This document shows, piece after piece, positions 1 through 6,384 of a stretch of 18,245 nucleotides of DNA. Every line of letters begins with the position of its first letter. Position 1 is the first letter of the stretch. Origin of the DNA: JBFLXN01 sp040755715 [NCBI: Candidatus Edwardsbacteria bacterium] (GTDB lineage Bacteria > Edwardsbacteria > AC1 > JBFLXN01); assembly GCA_040755715.1 (NCBI GenBank), contig JBFLXN010000043.1, positions 1 to 18,245 of the forward strand. The letters run 5' to 3'. Both the position numbers and the translations under genes were made by a program. The notes under the pieces are model-generated. The model saw only the letters and a program-made list of their open reading frames with translations, was not told where the DNA came from and did not search any database.

Positions 1-2
1 CC

Positions 3-92
3 TATTTTGATTTGGACAGCATCAGTGACAATGACAACCTGTTTTCTGAACAAAACATCCGGATGAATAGTTTCAGATGGTTACGATGCTAA
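3..92 (+). CDS. C-terminal end of an unidentified protein (partial at window edge)
   Basis: An open frame enters from the left edge and stops at TAA 90-92, giving 29 residues that end in FRWLRC. It is rich in Asp and Ser near the edge (DLDSISDNDN). I do not recognise a family and too little is visible to assign one. The same frame meets a second stop at 105-107, so it does not read into the next ORF. It could be the true 3' end of an upstream gene or a chance open frame. Confidence 0.3.
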   Translation, partial: YFDLDSISDNDNLFSEQNIRMNSFRWLRC

Positions 93-113
93 AAAGGCCG
101 TTTTTAACCGATT

Positions 114-440
114 TTGGACACTAATGAGCGTAAAAGGGAACTGTATTCTGTCAAAGTTGAGACATCACTTTTTATTTCACATTTAAAAGTTGCTGCCTAT
201 GAGCAATTAGAAAAATGGGATAATACTGACAGAAATTTTAACATCAATGATTTAATCGATCTTACTTCCATAAATTGGTATAAGTTGTCTAGCGCAAGAG
301 ATCTTTATTTAATTTATAAGGAGCTGACCAAAATAAACACTGTTTGGAAAATGCACAAATGCGACGAGAACCATAAAAATCAGCTAGAAAACATTGTAAA
401 CCGAATTGACAATTTTAGATTAAAATTCAATCTTCGTTAA
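114..440 (+). CDS. Small hypothetical protein (108 aa, TTG start)
   Basis: This 108-residue open frame is bounded by an in-frame stop at 105-107, so the only usable starts are TTG at 114 or ATT at 111. No good ribosome binding site is visible; the nearest AAAGG is about 16 bases upstream. The product is charged and Asn/Lys-rich and likely all-helical, with no signal peptide, no membrane segment and no recognisable catalytic motif. Its AT-rich composition resembles the 5-10 kb operon more than the IS element. The weak start makes it possible that this is the remainder of a longer gene that lost its 5' end. Function unknown. Confidence 0.4.
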   Translation: MDTNERKRELYSVKVETSLFISHLKVAAYEQLEKWDNTDRNFNINDLIDLTSINWYKLSSARDLYLIYKELTKINTVWKMHKCDENHKNQLENIVNRIDNFRLKFNLR

Positions 441-774
441 AACCATCAATTAGTTCGTATATCTTACGAGTCGATTTGATCGCAGCCGCAAGGCCCAGGA
501 CGCGAAACTTGAGTAAATTTACCCGAGGGCCCTGCAACAAAGCGAATTTGGTTAAGGCAACTCGCACTACATTTATATACACTTATGTCTTTTCTTTTAT
601 TTTTTAATTTATTGAAATTTTACGTGAGAAAAGGGCAATCTTCTCCGATACGATTTACCCTCAAGATGCCAACTCAAAATATTATGCGCTATTTATATTG
701 AGTTTCCCAAATTCGGTTTAAGCCCGCCATCAAATAGCCCCTTCAGTCGAAGGCTGTATTATGCAGTTTGATAT
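441..774. other. Intergenic region with two hairpins and a palindromic repeat
   Basis: No convincing gene lies here. A GC-rich imperfect hairpin pairs 488-496 with 527-535 (8 of 9 bases). An AT-rich palindromic repeat lies at 671-705 (listed separately). Near the 3' end of the mrr-like gene a short hairpin has arms CCTTC (740-744) and GAAGG (749-753). It has no clear T-run, so it is only a weak terminator candidate for the minus-strand gene. The stretch 585-625 is very T-rich. Confidence 0.5.
671..705. repeat. Palindromic AT-rich repeat, copy 1 of 3
   Basis: It begins AACTCAAAATATTAT and ends ATATTGAGTTT, so the outer arms AACTCAA and TTGAGTT are exact inverses around a short centre. It matches the copies at 10941-10976 and 13593-13627, and all three lie between genes. 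It could be a REP-like element, a small non-autonomous element or an operator. There is no T-run to make it a terminator. Confidence 0.6.
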
Positions 775-1742
775 TTATTCCTCCGCAACCAGCGCCCAAA
801 TTCGTTTCAAAGGCAGTTCGGCTTTTAATTCGTCATCGAATTTATCATAATGCTTGAATATTTCTTTAATTAAATCCCCTGAATGCCATAGCCTTATGCT
901 GAAAAAAATGTCTTTTGCTTCTCTCCACGCTTTTGTATTGTACCCACCCCAAGATACAAACAAGCCTTGTTGGGCTCCTTTTTTCTGCATCACTCCGCCA
1001 AGCTCGCTTATTACTTTTGTATCAGAGGGACTGGAAGCTGATTTTACCTGTACACATATTTTGGGATTGTCGAATCCTAAAGGCCCTGCTCCTGCTAAAA
1101 TATCAACGCCGCCATCTGGTCCTGGGTCTGAAGATAGGGTTGTATAACCTTGAGCTTTAAGAATAGCTTCAACAAGTCTTGATAGAGCGTGCCCCTTGAA
1201 TTTCTGGTCTATGTATTTTACGATTTCATCCTGTGCAGATTGCTCTATGTCTATCCTCGCCTGTTCTTCGGACTCGATATCTTCTTTTGGTTTATCTGCT
1301 GGATCGTGCATTTCTTTCTTTAGAAGTTTTAGAACTTTATTCTCTGCTTCGTCTCTCTTTATTTCGCAGACAGTCATGAATGCGCCCAAAGAATATAAAA
1401 GATTTTGGTCGAACGCCGTTCTGGGTATTATTTTTAACCATTTAACCCTTCGTATATGCTTAACATTGTCTGCAAGTTTTTTGTATTGATAACCTTCGTC
1501 TTCTATGCGCCCTATCGCTATAGATGCTTGTTTTTTTAATGGCAGGGCGACTAGGTCTTCTTTTTTTATTCTGCTTATGAACGTCCATAACTGCCCCACC
1601 TCATTAGCGATAGTCATTTTTTTTGCGTCTGGGTAAGTCTTTACATATAAGGCTTTAAGCGTATCCTTGCTTTTAATTCCGGATAGTGAAGGCAAAGCAT
1701 CCCACCCGATTGTTACCACATTTTCTTTTAGTGCTGTGTCTT

Positions 1743-1747
1743 CCTGC
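1743..1747. repeat. IS21 target site duplication, left copy (CCTGC)
   Basis: CCTGC directly precedes the TGTC tip of the left IS end and is identical to 3994-3998. It falls in codons 13-15 of the mrr-like gene. Confidence 0.88.
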
Positions 1748-1851
1748 TGTCGATCGGGATGCAAAAATGTACCAAAAATCGGAATGAAAAATGTACCACC
1801 TCTGTTTAACGCAACAAAATGGTAAGTTTACCTCCAAAGGAGGGACTTGCC

Positions 1852-3120
1852 ATGATCAGCGCGGAGGTGTTTATGGACATTTTAGCACTACATCGACAAG
1901 GGCACAGTATGCGGTGGATCGCCAAAAAACTGGGCATTGACCACCGAACCGTCAAAAAGTACATCATCCAGAAGAAGCAGCCGCAATACAACAAGCAAAA
2001 GCGCCGGGAGTCGATTCTGGCGCCTTACCACCAGATGATAATCGACTGGCTGGAACAGGATGATTACCGGGCGACCTGGATTTACGATAAAGTCAAGGAT
2101 CTCGGCTATACCGGCGGATATGACACCGTGCGATACTTCGTCCGGGACGTGAAAAAACAGAAGGCGCAGATGGCCTATATCCGTTTTGAGACCGAACCGG
2201 GCCGCCAGGCCCAGATGGACTGGGCTGATTTCAAAGTGATTAACCCCGACAGCAGCAGTTTTTTCGTCTATCTTTTTGCCATGCTGCTGGGGTTCAGCCG
2301 GGCCATGTTCGCCTGCTTTGTGGAACGGTGCACCCTTCAGGCATTCCTGGACAGCCATATCGCCGCTTTCCACTACCTGGGCGGCGTTCCCCGGGAGACG
2401 CTCTACGATAATATGCGTCATGTCGTGATCGTCAACAAAACCGGACTGCGGCATTTCAATCCGGAGGTGGTAGACTTCGCGGCTCATTACGGGTTCAGCC
2501 CTCAGGCCTGCCCGCCTTACAGCCCGTGGGTAAAAGGCAAAGTCGAGCGTCCCATTGATTATATCCGGGAGAGCTTCTGGCGGGGCTATCGGTTCGAATC
2601 GATCCCAAAGGCCAACCACGATCTGATGGAGTGGCTCGATACCAAAGCCAACCAGCGGAACCACGGCACCTACAAACAACCGGTCAGCCTCCGCTGGCAA
2701 CAGGAAAAATCATTTTTAGGCCCGCTACCGGCCGCGGACTATGACACCTCGTTAAAGGTGTTCCGCAAGGTGTACCGGGACTGCCAGGTTTCTTATGACG
2801 CCAACCGGTATGTCCTCCCGCATCATGTGGTCGGCAAGCAGATCATGGTGAAGGTCAAAAACAGCGCCATCCGCTTTTACGACGATGACCAACTGCTGGT
2901 GTCTTACGACATGCCGGAAGGCAAGCATCAATTGATCGGCGACTCCCGTTTTTATGAAGCGCTTCAGCAAGACCGGGAGCAGCGGAGAAAAAAATACGGA
3001 CGAAGTAAAGGCGCCGCCACCCGGGGACTGGCAACCGGCAGCCTGTTTCCCCAGGTCATGTACCGGCCCCTGTCCGAGTATGACCGGCTGGCCGAAGGAG
3101 GTGCGACATGGACCAATTGA
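1852..3120 (+). CDS. istA: IS21 transposase IstA (DDE integrase)
   Basis: IstA joins the ends of the IS to target DNA and needs IstB as its ATPase partner. I chose ATG 1852 because AAAGGAGGG ends 7 bases upstream; an in-frame ATG at 1819 has no such site and would add 11 residues. The product is 422 residues. A helix-turn-helix lies near residues 19-40 (MRWIAKKLGIDHRTVKKYI). The retroviral-integrase-like core carries the DDE triad as MDWADF (D123), LYDNM (D186) and KGKVER (E232). A C-terminal beta-rich Mu-C-like segment follows (about residues 290-380). Length is close to the usual range for the family. The stop overlaps the istB start by 13 bases, as is usual for coupled istAB. Confidence 0.95.
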   Translation: MISAEVFMDILALHRQGHSMRWIAKKLGIDHRTVKKYIIQKKQPQYNKQKRRESILAPYHQMIIDWLEQDDYRATWIYDKVKDLGYTGGYDTVRYFVRDVKKQKAQMAYIRFETEPGRQAQMDWADFKVINPDSSSFFVYLFAMLLGFSRAMFACFVERCTLQAFLDSHIAAFHYLGGVPRETLYDNMRHVVIVNKTGLRHFNPEVVDFAAHYGFSPQACPPYSPWVKGKVERPIDYIRESFWRGYRFESIPKANHDLMEWLDTKANQRNHGTYKQPVSLRWQQEKSFLGPLPAADYDTSLKVFRKVYRDCQVSYDANRYVLPHHVVGKQIMVKVKNSAIRFYDDDQLLVSYDMPEGKHQLIGDSRFYEALQQDREQRRKKYGRSKGAATRGLATGSLFPQVMYRPLSEYDRLAEGGATWTN

Positions 3121-3863
3121 TCAATGACCGCCTCCAAGAGAACCTGGGCCGCCTCAACCTGATCAGGGCCGCCGAGATTCTGGATGCCATTGCCATGAAA
3201 GCGGAGACAGAGAAGGCGTCTTATCTCGCCTTCCTGGACCACCTGCTGGAAGAGGAAGTGGCCGCCAAGGATAAACGGCGCATCCAGACCGCCATGAAGA
3301 CCGCCGGCCTTCCCGTGGCCAAGACCATTGAAGAATATGACTTCGGGTTCCATCCCAAGCTCAACAAAAAAGAGGTCATGGGCCTGTTCGATCTGGATTT
3401 TATCCGCCGGCATGAAAATGTCATCTTCCTGGGGCCTCCGGGCGTGGGCAAAACCCATCTGGCCATATCCCTGGCCATCAAAGCCTGCTATCACGGGTGT
3501 AAAGTCTACTTTACCACCATGGACACGCTGATGAAAAAGCTCAAGGAGCCCCAGTCCAAAGGCAAGGCCTACCTGACTTCAGCCCTGGTGGTGGTCGATG
3601 AGGTGGGTTATCTGCCCGTCGACAGCAAGGAGGCTTATCTGTTCTTCCAGTTCGTATCCCAGCGTTACGAGAAGAACTCCACCATCATCACCTCCAATAA
3701 GAGCTTTGGAGACTGGCAGGAACTGTTCGGCGATGCCGTGATCGCCTCGGCCATCCTGGATCGACTGCTGCATCACTGCAAGGTCGTCAACATCAAAGGC
3801 CACAGCTTCCGGCTGAAGGAACATTCTTCTGTCAAAGAACAGTTGGACCGAAAGGAGGTATAA
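3108..3863 (+). CDS. istB: IS21 helper ATPase IstB
   Basis: IstB is a DnaA/DnaC-like AAA+ ATPase that selects the target and activates IstA. The 251-residue product has Walker A GPPGVGKT (residues 109-116) and Walker B VVVDEVGY (161-168). Further conserved IstB stretches are STIITSNKSF (191-200) and SAILDRLLHH (214-223). The N-terminal helical region (1-95) is the usual multimerisation segment. The start is ATG 3108, preceded by GAAGGAGG at good spacing, and overlaps the end of istA by 13 bases, which implies translational coupling. No frame damage is visible, so with intact ends the element may still move. Confidence 0.96.
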   Translation: MDQLINDRLQENLGRLNLIRAAEILDAIAMKAETEKASYLAFLDHLLEEEVAAKDKRRIQTAMKTAGLPVAKTIEEYDFGFHPKLNKKEVMGLFDLDFIRRHENVIFLGPPGVGKTHLAISLAIKACYHGCKVYFTTMDTLMKKLKEPQSKGKAYLTSALVVVDEVGYLPVDSKEAYLFFQFVSQRYEKNSTIITSNKSFGDWQELFGDAVIASAILDRLLHHCKVVNIKGHSFRLKEHSSVKEQLDRKEV

Positions 3864-3886
3864 CTCTCTAATTATCTTTGGGAGAA

Positions 3887-3909
3887 GGCCGGGGGGACAC
3901 CCCCCGGCC
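3887..3909 (+). terminator. Strong GC hairpin after istB
   Basis: GGCCGGGGGG pairs perfectly with CCCCCCGGCC across a 3-base loop (ACA). A T-rich run follows only at about 3926-3933, so it is terminator-like but not a textbook case. It would stop istAB transcription before the right IS end. Confidence 0.55.
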
Positions 3910-3993
3910 CCCCCAATTTGAATATATTTTTTTGGGTTGGGTGGTACATTTTTATTTTCCGATAATTGGTACATTTTTAAATCAGTATTGACA

Positions 3994-3998
3994 CCTGC
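3994..3998. repeat. IS21 target site duplication, right copy (CCTGC)
   Basis: CCTGC directly follows the right IS tip (...GACA) and is identical to 1743-1747. Confidence 0.88.
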
Positions 3999-4097
3999 TC
4001 GCCATACCTTCCAGCTCGTACCAACCAAAGTGCCATTTTAGCCCCATTTATAATATGTTGTGGGTATAAGGGTTAAGCCATCAAACTAAAGAAGAGA

Positions 4098-4487
4098 TCA
4101 AATCTTCGTATATTTACCCCGGCCTTCACGCTTTATCTTCCCGAGCTTATACAGTCTGGCCAGAATATTCCGAAGCTTCTTATCGTCAAGCCCTGTCTTG
4201 GTTTTCAGGTCCGCTATAGCAACGCCCTTCTTGCTCTTTTCAATTGCTCCCAGAACAATAGCGGTGGCAGATCCTTCTCGTCCTGTCCCTGGCGCTTTGA
4301 CGACTTTTGAGATAGCTCCGCTGGTTCTTGCTTTGTGAATGGATTTGGCGGTCTGATGAAGAAGCTTTTCCAACCGATCCAGTCTGTCATTTATCAGGTC
4401 AATCGCTTTCTGCTTGGGTACATCCATCCCCTGGATGATTGATTTGAAAGCGGCGTCCATTGAAACTTTTTTTGGTTTTCTGGCCAT
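4098..4487 (-). CDS. Small basic protein with winged-helix-like C-terminus (129 aa)
   Basis: The N-terminal half is Lys-rich and probably coiled-coil (residues 25-52: DLINDRLDRLEKLLHQTAKS). A low-complexity linker follows (about 55-72). Residues 73-129 look like a small winged helix: SATAIVLGAIEKSKKGVAIADLKTKTGLDDKKLRNILARLYKLGKIKREGRGKY, quoted here by its parts AIVLGAIEKS, IADLKTKTGL, KLRNILARLY and GKIKREGRGKY; the last resembles a wing. ATG 4487 has AGGGAGG eight bases upstream, a strong site. It lies 33 bases downstream of the 88-residue ORF and upstream of the mrr-like gene on the same strand, so the three may be co-transcribed. It may be a DNA-binding regulator or a structural partner of its neighbour. 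I do not recognise a named family. Confidence 0.75.
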   Translation of the reverse strand: MARKPKKVSMDAAFKSIIQGMDVPKQKAIDLINDRLDRLEKLLHQTAKSIHKARTSGAISKVVKAPGTGREGSATAIVLGAIEKSKKGVAIADLKTKTGLDDKKLRNILARLYKLGKIKREGRGKYTKI

Positions 4488-4520
4488 TGGTATGTCCTCC
4501 CTGTGGATTTGATATTCGTA

Positions 4521-4787
4521 TTATTCTGGCAAAAACGCCCTTATCTTCGTTTCCAGGTCTTCTGCTATGGTTTTACAGGCTTCCGGCAGGTTCTCTTTCA
4601 GCTTTTCCGTATCGTCCCCATATTCTTGACGAAAAACAGAAGCCAAAAGACTGGCGATAAAGACCGTAAGGGTATTGTAAACCTGCTGTTTATCGGTTCC
4701 GTCCAATCCCATCTCTTGAAATAGACGGCCGAATGAGTTTATCAGTTTATCAAAGTCGATTTCAAAACCGTCTATGTCGATTATCAT
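4521..4787 (-). CDS. Small acidic hypothetical protein (88 aa)
   Basis: This 88-residue acidic, likely helical protein has no signal peptide, membrane segment or catalytic motif. It starts MIIDIDGFEIDFDKL and ends IRAFLPE. ATG 4787 has AGGA about 9 bases upstream. It is the first gene of a close pair with the basic winged-helix ORF (33 bases between them). An acidic partner before a basic DNA-binding partner hints at a complex, but this is inference only. A gap of 78 bases separates it from the kinase gene upstream, so read-through from the large signalling operon is possible. Family unknown. Confidence 0.65.
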   Translation of the reverse strand: MIIDIDGFEIDFDKLINSFGRLFQEMGLDGTDKQQVYNTLTVFIASLLASVFRQEYGDDTEKLKENLPEACKTIAEDLETKIRAFLPE

Positions 4788-4865
4788 AAAATATACATCC
4801 TGCTATGTGTTGTAAGCAACTAGGGAAAAAATACGTAAAGAACAAATATCAAATGCCTTATTATG

Positions 4866-6374
4866 TCAAACTAAGTTATTTCTAATCCAATATTTTGTAT
4901 TATCGTCCACGTCAGGATATTCTAATGCAATTGCCAAATATACTTTTATTAAAAGCTCATATAGAATTCTATCATGATCATTTAAAAGAAATAAATTGTT
5001 AATACAAGACAATACTTTATTAAACAAGAAATGAGTGTTATTTTGGATAGAAAACGAAAAATTATCACCTCTTAACTTATCTGAACGAAGCAATAAATCT
5101 GAGATTAATTTTGCTAAGTCTAGAACAAGAGGACCTGGCTTTGACCTCGCAAAATCAATTAGCACGTGTCTTTCTCCTAATAAAATATTGCGTAAATGAA
5201 GATCTCCATGTAACCAGCAATAGCTGGGCTTTATTACACTTGGGATATTTTTCGGAGTCTTCTTGTCAGCGATGTCTAACAAAGTACTTTTAAAATTATT
5301 GTTCTGTAGTTGAGAGGCTGCTTTTTTAAGTTTCTCATAAGAAAACCATACAGAAAAAACTTCAGAAAATTCTAATCCTTGCTTATCGTCAATCTTTTCT
5401 TTTGGGTACAATCCTTTTAGCATAGGCATAAATTCTTCGCATAATCGTAGAATATCGTTAATGGGATTAAGTATGTATTGATGTGCTGTTTGTGTGTTTG
5501 TTGCAAATTGATAAGCAATAAGACCGACTCTACTTTCGGACAATACTCCATTCCAGAGTAAAGGAACCGTTCTTGCGTACTCTAGCCCGCTACGAATCAT
5601 TTTTTGGTGAGACTGAACTTCTAGATTTAATCTCCAAAGGTTATTTGAAATTTTAACTAACCAATTACCGTAGGTTGTTTTTCCAATTCCTTTTTCAATA
5701 ACTTCAACTTTCAACGTCGTTGAGTCGGAAAAACCACCTGAGATAAGTGTCAGAATAATTTGATCAGCATAATAAAAACATTCTGTTACAATTTGCTTCC
5801 ATTGCGGGAAACAAAAGTCTAATTCATTTTTTAAACCATTATCATTTATAATTATTTTATTAAAATCTAGATATTTTGATTTTTCAGGCTCAAAATCAGC
5901 GCCCAAAACTGCCCGTTTTCTTAAAAGAATTGCTTGATCGATCACTTTATTCCATATGGGACGAGTCATTTTGAATGCAGGAAGCATTTCTCGTTCAATT
6001 TGACCATCAAAACCAAAACTTCCAGCTAAACATTGTATAACTGGATCTTCCTTCGCGAATAGTTTAGATGCCGCAATAACTGGCAGCCATGGTGCATTTT
6101 TCCGTAAATAGGGCAAGACATTAGTGCCTCCTGTTAAATTCTTCCAATCATACTTCTCGCCAATTGGAGAATATAGCTGTAAATCGACTAATGCGAGATC
6201 AAATTCATTCAATTCCTCCGAGGAGGGTAATCGCTGCTCAATAGGTATCCTACGATCTTTTGGATCAACAAATTTTATTGATGGTGTGATACCAATATTT
6301 TCTAGACCGGCTTTAACATCGCCCTCTGTAGAACTTATATCATCGATCAAAAGTATGTTAGGGTTAGTATTCAT
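4866..6374 (-). CDS. Receiver-like domain fused to APH/choline-kinase-like phosphotransferase (502 aa)
   Basis: The N-terminal part (residues 5-150) looks like a response-regulator receiver: ILLIDD (D11, D12), then FDLALVDLQL with D64 as the likely phosphoacceptor, then LPVIAAS on the fourth strand. The C-terminal part (about 205-500) is a small-molecule-kinase fold: YGNWLVKIS (K241, nucleotide-binding Lys), the Brenner motif HGDLHLRN (389-396, catalytic D391, N396) and LIDFA (metal-binding D407). Kinases of this fold phosphorylate aminoglycosides, choline, homoserine and others; the substrate here cannot be told. I chose ATG 6374, seven bases after TAGGAG. ATG 6377 is possible, and the longer frame from 6479 would overlap the upstream gene by 95 bases. 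It follows the large GHKL/PRTase gene by 10 bases, so the two are surely one operon. It may be an effector or modifier acting on the partner's product. Confidence 0.82.
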   Translation of the reverse strand: MNTNPNILLIDDISSTEGDVKAGLENIGITPSIKFVDPKDRRIPIEQRLPSSEELNEFDLALVDLQLYSPIGEKYDWKNLTGGTNVLPYLRKNAPWLPVIAASKLFAKEDPVIQCLAGSFGFDGQIEREMLPAFKMTRPIWNKVIDQAILLRKRAVLGADFEPEKSKYLDFNKIIINDNGLKNELDFCFPQWKQIVTECFYYADQIILTLISGGFSDSTTLKVEVIEKGIGKTTYGNWLVKISNNLWRLNLEVQSHQKMIRSGLEYARTVPLLWNGVLSESRVGLIAYQFATNTQTAHQYILNPINDILRLCEEFMPMLKGLYPKEKIDDKQGLEFSEVFSVWFSYEKLKKAASQLQNNNFKSTLLDIADKKTPKNIPSVIKPSYCWLHGDLHLRNILLGERHVLIDFARSKPGPLVLDLAKLISDLLLRSDKLRGDNFSFSIQNNTHFLFNKVLSCINNLFLLNDHDRILYELLIKVYLAIALEYPDVDDNTKYWIRNNLV

Positions 6375-6384
6375 CATGCTACTC

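Larger units (their letters stand above)
1748..3993 (+). mobile_element. Complete IS21-family insertion sequence (2246 bp)
   Basis: The ends are inverse copies starting TGTC: the left end begins TGTCGATCGGGATG and the right end, read inward, begins TGTCAATACTGATT. Both then carry AAAAATGTACC at 15 bases from the tip and again at about 39-40 bases (1763-1773, 1787-1797; 3943-3953, 3968-3978). Such repeated sites inside the ends are typical of IS21 transposase binding. The flanks are CCTGC at 1743-1747 and CCTGC at 3994-3998, a perfect 5-bp target duplication. Inside are istA and istB, overlapping. The element is markedly more GC-rich than its surroundings and shows no decay, which suggests a recent arrival. 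Confidence 0.93.
775..4036 (-). pseudogene. Mrr-like restriction endonuclease gene, interrupted by IS21
   Basis: The intact part (1747 down to 775) encodes most of an Mrr-type PD-(D/E)XK endonuclease, a family that cuts modified or foreign DNA. The C-terminal domain has GPDGGVDILAG followed by ICVQVKS, giving catalytic D228, Q246 and K248 in the restored protein. The lost 5' end lies beyond the IS: 4036 to 3994 reads MALWLVRAGRYGEQ, the typical start of this family. Removing the IS and one copy of the CCTGC duplication joins GEQ to EDTALKEN in frame, giving 336 residues. A GGGG sequence 6 bases before the ATG may be its binding site. As it stands, translation from 4036 stops after 19 residues. 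A frame from TTG 1764 starts inside the IS and would give a protein lacking the first 14 residues, so residual activity cannot be excluded. The gene follows the small ORFs 4787-4098 on the same strand. Confidence 0.85.

Noticed and set aside
736-755. Rho-independent terminator after the mrr-like gene
   Set aside because: The 5-bp stem is short and has no T-run on the minus strand; kept only as a weak hairpin in the spacer entry.
1762-1764. TTG as the start of the mrr-like gene
   Set aside because: It lies inside the IS end; the true start is ATG 4034-4036 beyond the IS, shown by the target duplication and the restored frame.
1888-2700. Long open frame on the minus strand inside istA
   Set aside because: It is the antisense shadow of istA in GC-rich DNA; its product has no recognisable features while the plus frame has the full DDE and HTH motifs.
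2964-3494. Minus-strand open frame across the istA/istB junction
   Set aside because: Shadow of the two overlapping ist genes; the opposite frame carries Walker A.
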